Positions 43,800 through 52,819 of a DNA stretch of 64,000 nucleotides are shown here, in pieces. Every line of letters starts with the position of its first letter. The stretch's first letter is position 1. This DNA comes from Methanobacteriota archaeon (lineage in GTDB: Archaea; Halobacteriota; Methanosarcinia; Methanosarcinales; Methanosarcinaceae): assembly GCA_023399215.1 (NCBI GenBank), contig JAEWQJ010000023.1, forward strand, positions 37,547 through 101,546, written 5' to 3'. The translations under genes and the position numbers were made by a program. The notes below the pieces were generated by a model. It did no database searches. It was not told the origin of the DNA and was given only the letters and a program-made list of their open reading frames with translations.

Positions 43800-44197
43800 A
43801 GTTTTTCAAAAACTCCTGAATTGAATTTATAGACGTAAACATGACAGATATACAGTATGACGTAAACGTGATGGATATACAGTATGACGTAAACGTGATG
43901 GATATACAGTAGCTGGTAACATATGCATAATGAGAACGACCCTTAGTGAGAATAAACCTGAGATCTATAAATTTGATAGTTATAGACCTGAGATTTACAA
44001 AAAGATTTACGGAAATTCCCGTAATGCATGTAAGAAGAAATTCCAGCATTATTAGTTAAGTATCAATTAAGAGAGAATTCAATATTAAGAGAGATAATAT
44101 GCCGATCTTATGATTGCTGTAATATCAGTATATCAGGTCCCGGCAGATAAAACTCTACGCTTTGTATAAAAATCCAGCCTTAACAGATTGAGGGAAA
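43800..44197. other. Intergenic region between cmk and cbf5 with a 27-bp tandem repeat
   Basis: About 400 bp. It holds the three-copy repeat at 43831-43911, immediately upstream of cbf5, and otherwise AT-rich sequence. No gene. Confidence 0.45.
43831..43911. repeat. 27-bp tandem repeat, three copies
   Basis: Units start at 43831, 43858 and 43885; units 2 and 3 are identical and share GACGTAAACGTGATGGA; unit 1 differs at a few bases. Positioned about 30-110 bp upstream of the cbf5 start codon, so it is in or next to its promoter or leader. Confidence 0.85.
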
Positions 44198-44740
44198 TTA
44201 CTCCGGCCCCACGAGAGAATCGATAGCTACCTTCAAAATGTCAAGAATCTGGTACTGGTTCCATTTTTCAGAATCAATAACGATGTCGTAAATCGAGAGA
44301 TCACCAATATCGATATTGTAATAGTTCATATAGCGGAGGGCCTCAGATTTTTCCCTTTCAACTGTTCTTTCGAGCTCTTCGTCAAAAGAGACTGATTTTT
44401 CCCGCCTCAGGATTCGTTTTACCCGTACAGGCAATGAAGCCTTTATCCAGATTTTAAGTACATTCGGGACTTCTTTGGCCATATGGCCTGCAAGCCTGCT
44501 TTCGAGGATCAGCTTTTCATGACTGTGGATAACAGCCCTCTGATTTTTATCAATAGCCAGGTCAATTGAAGGGTCTTTTTCAGCCATAGCCCCGAATTCT
44601 GCCAGGCTCATTCCCTTCTCTCTAGCTGTCCTCCTGAAAATTTCACCCGAGGAGATCAGTTCAAGTTCATAGTATTCTGCAAGAAGCTTTGAAACCGTTG
44701 TCGTTCCACTTCCGGGAAGCCCGCTAACCGTTATTCGCAT
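44198..44740 (-). CDS. cmk: Cytidylate kinase, archaeal type
   Basis: This 180-residue protein starts with the P-loop GLPGSGTTT (about 7-15), where the usual GKT/GKS is GTT as in archaeal Cmk. LISSGEIFRRTAREKGMSLAEF near 29-50 is the family's substrate region, and RILRREKS with the following acidic helix resembles the lid. It phosphorylates CMP and dCMP. The start overlaps the stop of the EMC3-like gene upstream by one base, so translation is coupled. Confidence 0.92.
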   Translation of the reverse strand: MRITVSGLPGSGTTTVSKLLAEYYELELISSGEIFRRTAREKGMSLAEFGAMAEKDPSIDLAIDKNQRAVIHSHEKLILESRLAGHMAKEVPNVLKIWIKASLPVRVKRILRREKSVSFDEELERTVEREKSEALRYMNYYNIDIGDLSIYDIVIDSEKWNQYQILDILKVAIDSLVGPE

Positions 44741-45360
44741 CAGACCCCACCGATATCCAGTGCCTTTCTGATAAACTGGCTAACTCCAAGAGAACAAATA
44801 AAGTACCAGTATAACCAGTTCTGGAAGTACCAAAAAGCATGGGTTGTCAACAACTGTTTACCCCAGAAAGGAAAAACCATCGTGGCACTCCCGTGCCCAC
44901 TGATGTAATAATAAGCCCACATGAAGAGAGGAACGGAAATGATACTGATGTAAGCCATAGGCTTGAACTGCTGCTTGGACATCTTCATCTGGTCTTCCAT
45001 CATTGCCTGGCGTTGTTCTTCCAGTTTTTTAAGCATATAAGTGTTCTGGGAAAGTTGCGCCTCCCGGAATTCCTTCTGGAAAACCTTCATGCGTTCCTGG
45101 GTATTCCTCATGAGATCCCAGTCTATTGTGTATTTCTGGATAAGGGATGCGTAAATAGCAGTAATAGATGCCATTACCAAAAGGATTAGATGGAAATTCT
45201 CCTGCCCGACCAGAGCAAGTACGGGATTCATTAAAACCCCTACAACTTCCCCGACAGCGGTCCTGAAACTCTGTCCAAGAACCATAATCCCGATCATAAG
45301 GGAAAAACCGAGAGCCAGCAGGAACCGGTCTATTTGATTTTTTAATGTCTCTGAAACCAA
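44740..45360 (-). CDS. EMC3/TMCO1-family (DUF106) membrane insertase
   Basis: This protein of about 206 residues has three core hydrophobic segments and a central charged coiled coil (KVFQKEFREAQLSQNTYMLKKLEEQRQAMM, shown here by its ends K-V-F-Q and A-M-M). It has the archaeal Oxa1-like layout of the DUF106/EMC3 family, thought to insert membrane proteins, in keeping with its place between secY/adk and cmk. TTG 45360 is preferred as start because GGTGAGG precedes it; a TTG at 45384 would add eight residues. Confidence 0.85.
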   Translation of the reverse strand: MVSETLKNQIDRFLLALGFSLMIGIMVLGQSFRTAVGEVVGVLMNPVLALVGQENFHLILLVMASITAIYASLIQKYTIDWDLMRNTQERMKVFQKEFREAQLSQNTYMLKKLEEQRQAMMEDQMKMSKQQFKPMAYISIISVPLFMWAYYYISGHGSATMVFPFWGKQLLTTHAFWYFQNWLYWYFICSLGVSQFIRKALDIGGV

Positions 45361-45926
45361 GTTGTCCTCACCATTCAGGTTCAATAATTATTCTGAGATC
45401 TTAAAACGTAGAAGAATTCCGCTAATAGAAGCTTGACAAGCTGAAAGTATTGTAAAGTCGTGATAAATCAGCTTAATTGCGGAGCCAATTTTAAACGATT
45501 ACGCAGGTTTTTCTGGTTAATAAGTGTCGATGTATATATAAGTTATACTATTCTATGAAATTAAGGCAAAGTCCTCCGGAATAACAAAGAAATCACAGAC
45601 GGAAAAAGCAAGCTAAACCTTGTAGAGTTTGAAAATCTGTTGTCAGAGCAAACTTTGAGCTGATAAAAAGGGTATGAGACCATTCAATTTGAGGACAAAA
45701 ACCCACGCTTAAGCATATTACAGGAAAGTGAAATCGAAGAAACTCAAAGCCTTGAAATCCCCTTGAGTAAAAAGTCGTTGTTTCAGGTCAACTGTGGTGA
45801 TTTGGAGTTAATACATTAGTTATTTCAGATCAACTTTGGTTGTTTCAGGTCAATATATCGATATTTTCAGGTCAATGTTTCAATCAGCATAAAATAGATT
45901 AAATCTGACTCCAATAATCCCAATAA
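45361..45926. other. Intergenic region with spaced direct repeats
   Basis: About 566 bp between the EMC3-like gene and the winged-helix gene. It contains four copies of TTTCAGGTCAA or near-variants starting at 45781, 45823, 45843 and 45865, the last three about 21 bp apart. No gene was seen. Confidence 0.55.
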
Positions 45927-46205
45927 TCAAAGGTATTTCCCATCCAGTTTTTCTAAAATTGTTTTTCCCTCTTCTGTCAGGATATACTTTCTCCATGTGG
46001 TTTTATTAGGAGTTAAACACTGAATTAAGCCCTTACTCTCAAGTTCCTTCAAAGCATGGCTGATATTCTGTGTGGATCGGCTTGCCTCATGGGCAATATC
46101 CGAAGCCCTTACAAAGGGGTGCCTTTTCATGGAGTCCATCAGAATCAAACGGCGATCAACGCTGATAACCCATTTAACCAGTTCATCGATCGAGTTTTCA
46201 GTCAT
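45927..46205 (-). CDS. Winged-helix transcriptional regulator
   Basis: This 92-residue protein is a single winged helix: a helix (DRRLILMDSMKR), the RASDIAHEASRSTQNISHALKELESKGLI helix-turn-helix (here given by its start R-A-S-D-I-A and end G-L-I), and a wing (TTWRKYILTEEGK). It resembles small archaeal MarR/ArsR-type DNA-binding proteins. It is the only regulator inside the ribosomal-to-cbf5 run, between adk and the EMC3-like gene. The start ATG is 46205. Target genes are unknown; the spaced repeats just beyond its 3' end are candidates. Confidence 0.82.
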   Translation of the reverse strand: MTENSIDELVKWVISVDRRLILMDSMKRHPFVRASDIAHEASRSTQNISHALKELESKGLIQCLTPNKTTWRKYILTEEGKTILEKLDGKYL

Positions 46206-46385
46206 ATTAACTCAGCTTCTCCGTAGTGTAGTTTTTGTTGATATAAATAGCCACATATTATTTAAATACAAATTATTTGAATCAAACCAATGCGGAAAAA
46301 GCAAAGCTTTTTCGATAGATAACAAAACATAAAGAGAAAATAAAAAAATTAGACGATTTAATAAAATAAAAAAGAAATGAAGAAT

Positions 46386-47033
46386 TCAGGCAAACTTTGT
46401 AAGAACTGCCTTTATTTCTTCAAAGACCTCATCAATGTCTTTCGTACCGTCTAAGGTTACCAGAAGTCCCTGCTTTGTGTAATAGTCAATAAGGGGTTGG
46501 GTCTGGTTTTTATAGACATTGAGACGGTTCTTGACGGCCTCTTCTTTATCGTCAGCACGCTGGAAAACCTTACCACCACAAGTGTCACAGACACCATCTT
46601 TTTTCGGTGGGTTAAAAGTCCTGTGGTAGCTCGCACCGCAGTTACACATAAGGCGGCCGCTTATTCTTTCTACCAGTTCTTCATCCGGCACTTCCAGGTT
46701 GAGGACAACATCTATGGGCTTATTAAGCTCATCAAGGATGACTGCAAGAGCGTCAGCCTGAGGTATTGTCCGTGGATATCCGTCAAGGATAAAACCTTTT
46801 TCACAGTCCTGTTCCTTCAGACGATTCTTAATAATCCCTATAAGCACCTCATCAGGAACAAGCTCTCCTTTGTCCATATATCCCTTGGCTGCAAGCCCAA
46901 GCTCGGTTCCTTCCCTGACATTTGCCCGCAGGATATCCCCTGTGGAGATCTGCGGGATTCCATAGTCATCAACCATTTTTTTGGCCTGGGTACCTTTTCC
47001 GGCACCTGGGGGCCCGAAGAGTATTATATTCAT
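46386..47033 (-). CDS. adk: Adenylate kinase with zinc-type lid
   Basis: This 215-residue protein has the P-loop GPPGAGKGTQ (about 7-16), the AMP-site STGDILRAN, the GFILDGYPRT motif and a lid with four cysteines (CNCGASYH...CDTCGG). It balances 2 ADP with ATP and AMP in the cytoplasm. It is of the long, bacterial-like form rather than the short archaeal trimeric form, as usual in Methanosarcina. It follows secY, as in bacterial spc operons. Confidence 0.94.
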   Translation of the reverse strand: MNIILFGPPGAGKGTQAKKMVDDYGIPQISTGDILRANVREGTELGLAAKGYMDKGELVPDEVLIGIIKNRLKEQDCEKGFILDGYPRTIPQADALAVILDELNKPIDVVLNLEVPDEELVERISGRLMCNCGASYHRTFNPPKKDGVCDTCGGKVFQRADDKEEAVKNRLNVYKNQTQPLIDYYTKQGLLVTLDGTKDIDEVFEEIKAVLTKFA

Positions 47034-47118
47034 TTGAAGATCCCTGTGTTTTATCCTTTAGTTTGTTTACATTATATCTCTATTATTCGAATTCCCTTTA
47101 CAGCTCAAAAAGAACCCT

Positions 47119-48597
47119 TTACTGTTCCCCAAAGAAGGAGCGGATCATCGGGTGCATTTCCATCATCTGCTCGGAGGCTATGTCCTCATAGAGACGATAT
47201 ACAATGCTGACAGCCAGCAAAAGCCCAGTACCACTAGTACTTCCAAGAGTACCGAGCAAGCTTGCAATCAACGTAAGAATCCCTATGAAAGCTCCACCTA
47301 TTACGGTAACTTTCGGGATATAGCGCTGGGTAACTTTTTCAATACTGCTAATATTCCGCCTGAAACCCGGAATCTGCATGCCGGAATTGAAAATCTTCTG
47401 GGCTGTGGGTTTAGCTCCCATACCCGTTGTTTCTATCCAGAAGAGCGCAAAGATAATTCCGCCTACGACAAGCATAGTAGCGTCTGTAAAGACGTGAAGT
47501 ACAATCTGCCAGTTTGCAGGTGTAGCCGCCCCATAACCTGAAAAGGACTGTTTTACAAGAGATGGAATCCAATCGTAAGGACTGTGTATTGGAGCAAGGT
47601 AATACATAATCCCGTTTAGCGGCGTAGACCCATGGAACTCTCCAAGGAAAGTGATTCCACGGCTGGCAAGAATAATTCCAATCATCTGGATATTAGCCTG
47701 AAGAGCTCTGACAAGAATCATCGGTAAGACTGATGCGTATATTAACTTGACCGGAAAACGGCCCCTTGCTCCTCTAACCGCACTATGGGCAAGAGGAATT
47801 TCGATTCTTGTACTTTCCACGTACACCACAAGCAAGAAGATAACAACCGTGCTTAACAGTGCAAGGATCCCTCCACTGACCAGCATGTACAACACGCCCT
47901 CACCTGAGAGAAGATAATCTGCTCCGACGTTCTGGACAATGTAAATCCATTTCGGAATCAACCCGACCGGGAGCCCGGAAGAATCAAGCTGCCAGTTAAA
48001 GATCCCTGTGACAATCTGCTGGGAGATTCCCGCAACAATGAAAAGCCCGACTCCTGACCCGATACCCCATTTGGAAACTACTTCATCCATGAAAAGGATC
48101 AGTGCGCCTCCAATAAAGATCTGGATAAGAAGCAGGAAGGTGATTACTCCCAGGCCTACACCTAGAGAAGAAGCAAGCCCTGGATCCGGCTGGATATATC
48201 CACCAAGTAGCTGCGGCAGAGCTTCCAGTATGATCATGACAAACACAAGGAACTTCTGAGCTCCCTGAAAGAATGCCTGATCTTTGGGGTCCGACAGGTC
48301 CAATTTGATGATATCTGCTCCAACAAGAAGTTGCAGGACAATCGAAGCCGTGACAATAGGCCCGATACCTAGGAGAATTAAAGATCCAGACGCGCCTGCA
48401 AAGAATGCGCGGTAAGATTCAAAAAGGTCAACCGAATCCTGGGACATCCCAAAAAGCGGTACATTTGCCAGAGCAAAGTACAGCAAAAGGACTCCCAGAG
48501 TCCACCAGAGCTTATCCTTAAAATGGACGTGTTTTTCCGGACTTGCTACTGCAGGTAACTTGTTAAAAAACGGTTCTAACGTATCCCTGAGAGTCAT
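47119..48597 (-). CDS. secY: Protein translocase subunit SecY
   Basis: This 492-residue membrane protein has ten hydrophobic segments and the archaeal SecY start MTLRDTLEPFFNKLPAV. It has the plug helix region and the conserved IPLAHSAVRGARGRFPVKLIYASVLPMI loop near 270 (given here by ends I-P-L-A and L-P-M-I). It forms the export channel with SecE and Sec61beta. It is located after rpl15, as is standard. A TATA-like sequence in the 140-bp spacer upstream suggests a secondary promoter. Confidence 0.95.
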   Translation of the reverse strand: MTLRDTLEPFFNKLPAVASPEKHVHFKDKLWWTLGVLLLYFALANVPLFGMSQDSVDLFESYRAFFAGASGSLILLGIGPIVTASIVLQLLVGADIIKLDLSDPKDQAFFQGAQKFLVFVMIILEALPQLLGGYIQPDPGLASSLGVGLGVITFLLLIQIFIGGALILFMDEVVSKWGIGSGVGLFIVAGISQQIVTGIFNWQLDSSGLPVGLIPKWIYIVQNVGADYLLSGEGVLYMLVSGGILALLSTVVIFLLVVYVESTRIEIPLAHSAVRGARGRFPVKLIYASVLPMILVRALQANIQMIGIILASRGITFLGEFHGSTPLNGIMYYLAPIHSPYDWIPSLVKQSFSGYGAATPANWQIVLHVFTDATMLVVGGIIFALFWIETTGMGAKPTAQKIFNSGMQIPGFRRNISSIEKVTQRYIPKVTVIGGAFIGILTLIASLLGTLGSTSGTGLLLAVSIVYRLYEDIASEQMMEMHPMIRSFFGEQ

Positions 48598-48738
48598 CGA
48601 TCACACCATTCAAAATATAATTTATTATATAATTAAAATGTTAGATCACGTTTTACCGTAAGATATTGGTAAGTATAGTACATCTAATATGAAAAAGTTA
48701 CCAAAAGAATTAAAATAAGTAATGCCTGATGACATTAC

Positions 48739-49170
48739 TTATTCAGCATCGATGCAACTTCCACCAGCGGCTTCAATTTTCTCGCGGGCAGATGCGGAGA
48801 ATCCTTCCGAAGTAACCACAAGATTCTTCGTAACACGTCCGCTTCCAAGTACTTTTTCGATTTCGAGGTTTTCAAGATTAATGTGGTATGCACCATCCTT
48901 GATTTCTGCAAGCCCCTCTTCAACAAGGTAAGGAGCAAGTTCGTCAAGTTCTCCCACATTTACTATGGAAACATCCCTGGAAATCTCAGCAGGGAGCTTG
49001 AAACCATGCTTTCCGTAGCTGTATCCCCTGAGCATAGCTCTTACAAAGTGGTGCTTACAGCCTCCGGCTCTTCCACGGCCTCCGCGATTTCCGGCTCCAC
49101 GCCTGTTTTTATGAGTCCCGCCTCCGCAGGTCCTGGATCCTCTGAACTTCTTTGTATCCATTCCAACCAC
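48739..49170 (-). CDS. rpl15: Large ribosomal subunit protein uL15
   Basis: This 143-residue protein has the Gly/Arg-rich N-terminus typical of uL15 (KKFRGSRTCGGGTHKNRRGAGNRGGRGRAGG, shown by its ends K-K-F-R and R-A-G-G) and the C-terminal VTSEGFSASAREKIEAAGG fold. It binds 23S rRNA. It follows rpl30, with a 1-bp gap, and precedes secY. Confidence 0.95.
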   Translation of the reverse strand: MVGMDTKKFRGSRTCGGGTHKNRRGAGNRGGRGRAGGCKHHFVRAMLRGYSYGKHGFKLPAEISRDVSIVNVGELDELAPYLVEEGLAEIKDGAYHINLENLEIEKVLGSGRVTKNLVVTSEGFSASAREKIEAAGGSCIDAE

Positions 49171-49171
49171 C

Positions 49172-49633
49172 TTATCTCATTTTGTGCAGGAGCGCATTGA
49201 TCCCATCGCCGTGATCTCCGAGCTCGCCACCCTGCTGTACAGTTCTTTTAATTCCCGCGTGCCCTTTTCTTGGAGGGTGAAGCCTGAAAACAGGCTTCAG
49301 TTTGGGAACGTCCTTAAGGGTAGCTTTTCCTTCAACAACAGCTTCAGCAAAAGCCTTAATTGAATCATAGGCTGTGTTTTCCCGGATGTATTCCTCAGTC
49401 AGGCGAGTATCGCCTTCGAGTCTTCCACGGTTTTCGAGGATTTCTGCAAGGGTACTTGCATCAATTTCCCCAAAGGCAACGTAGTCCTTCACCTTCTGGA
49501 CCATACCTTTGAAATGAGGATTCTCGGGCACAAACACACAATGGTTAACCTTGTGCAAGCGAAGCATCTTCATCGTATCTTCAATCGTGTACCGGACATT
49601 AACCTGACCTCTCAACCTAACAATGGCATACAT
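49172..49633 (-). CDS. rpl30: Large ribosomal subunit protein uL30
   Basis: This 153-residue protein starts with YAIVRLRGQVNVRYTIEDTM and includes LRLHKVNHCVFVP, typical of archaeal/eukaryotic L7/L30 proteins, and is longer than bacterial L30. RLHPPRKGHAGIKRT near the C-terminus is also characteristic. It lies between rps5 and rpl15. No anomaly. Confidence 0.95.
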   Translation of the reverse strand: MYAIVRLRGQVNVRYTIEDTMKMLRLHKVNHCVFVPENPHFKGMVQKVKDYVAFGEIDASTLAEILENRGRLEGDTRLTEEYIRENTAYDSIKAFAEAVVEGKATLKDVPKLKPVFRLHPPRKGHAGIKRTVQQGGELGDHGDGINALLHKMR

Positions 49634-49635
49634 AT

Positions 49636-50262
49636 TCAGGCTTCCTCCTTACAATATACTGGCAGCCTCATAACATTGACCTGGTTAAGGGCGTCAAAGG
49701 TTGCCTTTGCGAAGTTGAGGGTAGACCGGGTAGTTCCAAAGGTCTTGGTCCATACATCTTTAATCCCGGCTTTTTCCAGCACTTTGGTTGCAGTATTTCC
49801 TGCAGCAATTCCAAGGCCTCTTGGTGCCGGAATAAGAGTTACACTTACACTGCCTGCCTTTCCGGTTACTTCATAAGGAACGGTGTGAGGCAGACCGCAG
49901 GCACATTCCCAGGATCCGCAGCCTCTGCGAATGTAGGTGATATCGAGCTTTGCAGCATCAATTGCCTTACGGATAGCAGGCCCTACCTGCACATCCTTTG
50001 CCTGTCCGAGCCCTACATAGCCATTCCTGTTCCCTACGATTACAGTTGCTCTGAATTTCACACGGCGTCCAGAGTCAGTCATCCTCTGAACCATGTTAAT
50101 ATCGAGTACCTCGTCTTCCAGGTCAGGAAGCAGCATATCAATTATCTGGGGTTCCCTGATAGGCAGGCCTGATCTGATTGCTTCTTCCATGGAAGCAACC
50201 TGTCCTTCCATGACTAATTTTCCAAGCCTGGTTTTTGGAATCCATTCTTCATCGAATGCCAT
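49636..50262 (-). CDS. rps5: Small ribosomal subunit protein uS5
   Basis: This 208-residue protein has the S5 double-stranded RNA-binding domain (RRVKFRATVIVGNRNGYVGLG, residues about 67-87) and a GRGLGI-like loop (PRGLGIAAGNTATKVLEKAGI). It takes part in decoding accuracy on the 30S. It follows rpl18 with a short gap. The start ATG at 50262 agrees with archaeal homologs starting shortly before EEWIPKTRLG. Confidence 0.96.
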   Translation of the reverse strand: MAFDEEWIPKTRLGKLVMEGQVASMEEAIRSGLPIREPQIIDMLLPDLEDEVLDINMVQRMTDSGRRVKFRATVIVGNRNGYVGLGQAKDVQVGPAIRKAIDAAKLDITYIRRGCGSWECACGLPHTVPYEVTGKAGSVSVTLIPAPRGLGIAAGNTATKVLEKAGIKDVWTKTFGTTRSTLNFAKATFDALNQVNVMRLPVYCKEEA

Positions 50263-50271
50263 TTAATCACC

Positions 50272-50796
50272 TTAACTAAATTCAGCAGAGATTTTCTCTT
50301 TAGTTGCTTCAAACTGCTCTGGCAGGTCTGAGCTCTCTTCTCTGTATTCAGCAATGTGCTCTCCCCGGATTCTCTCATCCGAAGGGAAAACTTCAGGGCT
50401 GCAGGGGACTTCAAAACCTGAGTCTACTATGCCTTTAAGCGCAGCATAGACCCTGGAACCTGCAGAGGAAGCCTGAAGTCCTATATCCAGAATTCCGTCT
50501 TCATACCCCTTCTTCAAGCTTTTAAGCCCAAACAGGAATCCTGTAAGGTATGCAGCCGTTGTGTTTCCGGTAGCCCCTGTGTAACCGTACTTAGCAAGCT
50601 CACTTGAAACGGCTGAGGAATAAGTAATATCCCCCTCTGGGGTCGGAGCTATTAACTGGATTTGAACATTTCTTGCACTCTTCCTGACAACCACACGATC
50701 CTGCTTTGAGATCAGTAACTTGAGTCTCAGGTGATAATTAGTGCGTCCTTCTCTTCTTCGTCTAAAAGGAACCTTATATCTCGGTCCTGTTGCCAT
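50272..50796 (-). CDS. rpl18: Large ribosomal subunit protein uL18
   Basis: This 174-residue protein begins MATGPRYKVPFRRRREGRTNYHLR and has the 5S-rRNA-binding region LKLLISKQDRVVVRKS and AYLTGFLFGLKSLK. It belongs to the archaeal/eukaryotic L5 form and anchors 5S rRNA. It sits in the standard order between rpl19e and rps5. Confidence 0.95.
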   Translation of the reverse strand: MATGPRYKVPFRRRREGRTNYHLRLKLLISKQDRVVVRKSARNVQIQLIAPTPEGDITYSSAVSSELAKYGYTGATGNTTAAYLTGFLFGLKSLKKGYEDGILDIGLQASSAGSRVYAALKGIVDSGFEVPCSPEVFPSDERIRGEHIAEYREESSDLPEQFEATKEKISAEFS

Positions 50797-50812
50797 ATTT
50801 AGCTCCTCCAGG

Positions 50813-51265
50813 TTATTTCTTTAACAGTTTTTCAGACCCAAGGTGGGAATTAAGGTGAGCAACACTTCTGTATTCGCCGCCTTTTGCTTTTCTGTAAAGT
50901 CTGCAGTACACGGATTTATCAAGTGTTCCGTCTGCACGCAGTTCCTTGAGTCTTCTTCTAAGCGCCCGGATCTTTTTGATCCACTGCTCCTTCTTCGGAG
51001 TACGGGCTCCTTTCTTACCTTTTCTTGAACCTTGACCTTTACAGTGCCCATACTTGCGCTTGGCAGCAAGAGCTCTTGCTCGGCCTCTGCTGACTCCTTT
51101 GATTGGTTTGGCTTTAATAGTGCCTTTCTCAATGAGCCCGCGAATATCTTCCCTGGTAATTGCCGAAGCGATCTCTTCGGAGGCTTCTGGATTAAGCCAT
51201 ACCCTGTCAAGTCCGCATTCAAGAATTTTGGAGGCTAACCTTCTTTGATTGGCCAGATCTGACAT
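50813..51265 (-). CDS. rpl19e: Large ribosomal subunit protein eL19
   Basis: This 150-residue basic protein has DLANQRRLASKILECGLDRVW at the N-terminus and an Arg/Lys-rich middle (RGRARALAAKRKYGHCKGQG). It is an archaeal/eukaryotic-specific protein placed between rpl32e and rpl18, as expected. The overlapping second ORF in another frame is spurious. Confidence 0.95.
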   Translation of the reverse strand: MSDLANQRRLASKILECGLDRVWLNPEASEEIASAITREDIRGLIEKGTIKAKPIKGVSRGRARALAAKRKYGHCKGQGSRKGKKGARTPKKEQWIKKIRALRRRLKELRADGTLDKSVYCRLYRKAKGGEYRSVAHLNSHLGSEKLLKK

Positions 51266-51267
51266 TT

Positions 51268-51708
51268 TTAGTCACTCCTTCCAGGGTTCAGTACTTTAAT
51301 ACCAAGTTCTCCAGCTTTTGTGATAATAACAGCTTTCTTTCTTGAGCCTACTGTCGATGCTATCCTGACAGCCTCATAAGAGGGATCAATGAGCTCAAGC
51401 TCAGCAACGCTGGAGATAAGCACATCAGAATAACCGGACGGGTGCAGGCCTTTTACTGCAGCAGGACTTCCGTATCCTACCTGGGCATGAGCACCTTTTG
51501 AAACATACTTTCTACGCTGTTTACCCTGAGTACCTCTCGGACGCCTCCAGTTGCTGTCAAGCCTCTTAAATTTATGACAGGCCGCTCTCTTGAACTGGGG
51601 CTTCTTTCCCTTCTGGACTTTTCTCACATTGAATAATCGCCTGGATTCAGAGTCCATATTAAGGGTGGAAACTGAAGTATCTTCTGATTTGAATTCTTCT
51701 GCCATCAT
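51268..51708 (-). CDS. rpl32e: Large ribosomal subunit protein eL32
   Basis: This protein of about 146 residues has the eL32 features FKRAACHKFKRL, SNWRRPRGTQGKQRRK and HPSGYSDVLISSV. ATG 51708 (MMAEEFKS) is chosen since GAGGTGG precedes it; the longer frame's first residues overlap the rpl6 end without homology. The first ~25 residues form a variable acidic N-terminal region. It is archaea/eukaryote-specific. Confidence 0.94.
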   Translation of the reverse strand: MMAEEFKSEDTSVSTLNMDSESRRLFNVRKVQKGKKPQFKRAACHKFKRLDSNWRRPRGTQGKQRRKYVSKGAHAQVGYGSPAAVKGLHPSGYSDVLISSVAELELIDPSYEAVRIASTVGSRKKAVIITKAGELGIKVLNPGRSD

Positions 51709-51715
51709 AACCACC

Positions 51716-52246
51716 TCAGGGCTTCTGCACAATGTAGATTCCGTCCTGGAAAATCCTTGGGTCGAATCTCTTTATCTTAGTCTTCTGTTCGATATTTGCA
51801 GCAGTCTGCCCGACATCTTCCTTGTTGATTCCGGAAACTGTTACCTCATTTCCAGAAACCTTAACCTTCGTCTCGCCAAGGATTTTTGCAATTCTTGGCT
51901 TCTTTTCTCCAAGGAAGTTTCCGATTACGAGGGTCTTACCATCAACTTTTACCTGCATTGGGAAGTGAGCGTACAGGATAGTCATCTTGCACTCAAAACC
52001 CTCACTTACGCCTTTCATAAGGTTTTTGATGTGGGAAGTAAAAGTGCCTACCATGGATTTCTGTTCTTTCCTTGAAGATTCGGCATCTACTTCTACTTCG
52101 CCGTCCCTGACGTAGATCTTGATTCCAGGATACCAAAGTTTTCTTTCTACAGTTCCCAGAGGGCCTGTGGCTGTAAACACATCCTGAGAGAAAGAAACGG
52201 AAATTCCTTCAGGAATCTCTATTTTTCTTGCAATTTCCTTAACCAT
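51716..52246 (-). CDS. rpl6: Large ribosomal subunit protein uL6
   Basis: This 176-residue protein is built of two similar beta-alpha domains. It begins MVKEIARKIEIPEGISVSF and has the C-terminal GINKEDVGQTAANIEQ motif. It binds near the sarcin-ricin and L7/L12 stalk base. The gene is in the usual order after rps8. Start supported by GAACAGGAAATGG context. Confidence 0.95.
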   Translation of the reverse strand: MVKEIARKIEIPEGISVSFSQDVFTATGPLGTVERKLWYPGIKIYVRDGEVEVDAESSRKEQKSMVGTFTSHIKNLMKGVSEGFECKMTILYAHFPMQVKVDGKTLVIGNFLGEKKPRIAKILGETKVKVSGNEVTVSGINKEDVGQTAANIEQKTKIKRFDPRIFQDGIYIVQKP

Positions 52247-52263
52247 TTCCTGTTCCCTCCAGC

Positions 52264-52656
52264 TCAGTACACATAAGCAAGAAGTTGCCCACCAATCTTC
52301 TTCTCACGGGCTTCGTACTGGGACATAACTCCGCTTGAAGTAGTTATTATAAGGGCGCCAAAGTTCTTTGCCGGCAAGAACTGCTTTTCCCAGCGTTCAA
52401 AGCTGCCAGTTCCTACGGAATACCGCGGCTTGATTGCACCGCATTTGTTGACTCTTCCCACGAGGGTGACACTGTAGATTCCGGCTTTTCCGTCATCGAT
52501 AAACTCGAATTCTCCAATGTAGCCGAGATCTTGCATAACCTTCAACACGTTGCCAATGTTTTTTGAGGCAGGCCTGATAATACAGGAACTTTTCCCAATA
52601 ACTTCGGCATTCTTAATTGTGGAAAGGGCGTTTGCAAGAGGATCAAGTAATACCAT
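52264..52656 (-). CDS. rps8: Small ribosomal subunit protein uS8
   Basis: This 130-residue protein begins MVLLDPLANALSTIKNAE and ends with the S8 signature IITTSSGVMSQYEAREKKIGGQLLAYVY region. ATG 52656 is the homologous start; the longer frame to 52749 overlaps rps14 and is not coding. It binds the central domain of 16S rRNA. Confidence 0.96.
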   Translation of the reverse strand: MVLLDPLANALSTIKNAEVIGKSSCIIRPASKNIGNVLKVMQDLGYIGEFEFIDDGKAGIYSVTLVGRVNKCGAIKPRYSVGTGSFERWEKQFLPAKNFGALIITTSSGVMSQYEAREKKIGGQLLAYVY

Positions 52657-52666
52657 TTTAATCACC

Positions 52667-52819
52667 TTATGAATACTTCTCAAAACCCATATCGTGGGCA
52701 ATTTCCCTGAAACAGTGCCTGCAGAGGTAAATGTCATATTTGCGAACAAGTCCCTGCTTTCTTCCGCACCGCTTGCACACGTTTACTCCTCTTCCGGACT
52801 TATTTATAGTCTCTGCCAT
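52667..52819 (-). CDS. rps14: Small ribosomal subunit protein uS14, zinc-binding
   Basis: This 50-residue gene is too short for common ORF filters. It reads MAETINKSGRGVNVCKRCG..., with four zinc cysteines as CKRC and CRHC (about 15-18 and 33-36), and ends GFEKYS. That is the zinc-ribbon form of S14. It sits exactly between rpl5 and rps8; its stop is 11 bp before the rps8 ATG. Its ATG is adjacent to the rpl5 stop at 52820. Confidence 0.96.
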   Translation of the reverse strand: MAETINKSGRGVNVCKRCGRKQGLVRKYDIYLCRHCFREIAHDMGFEKYS

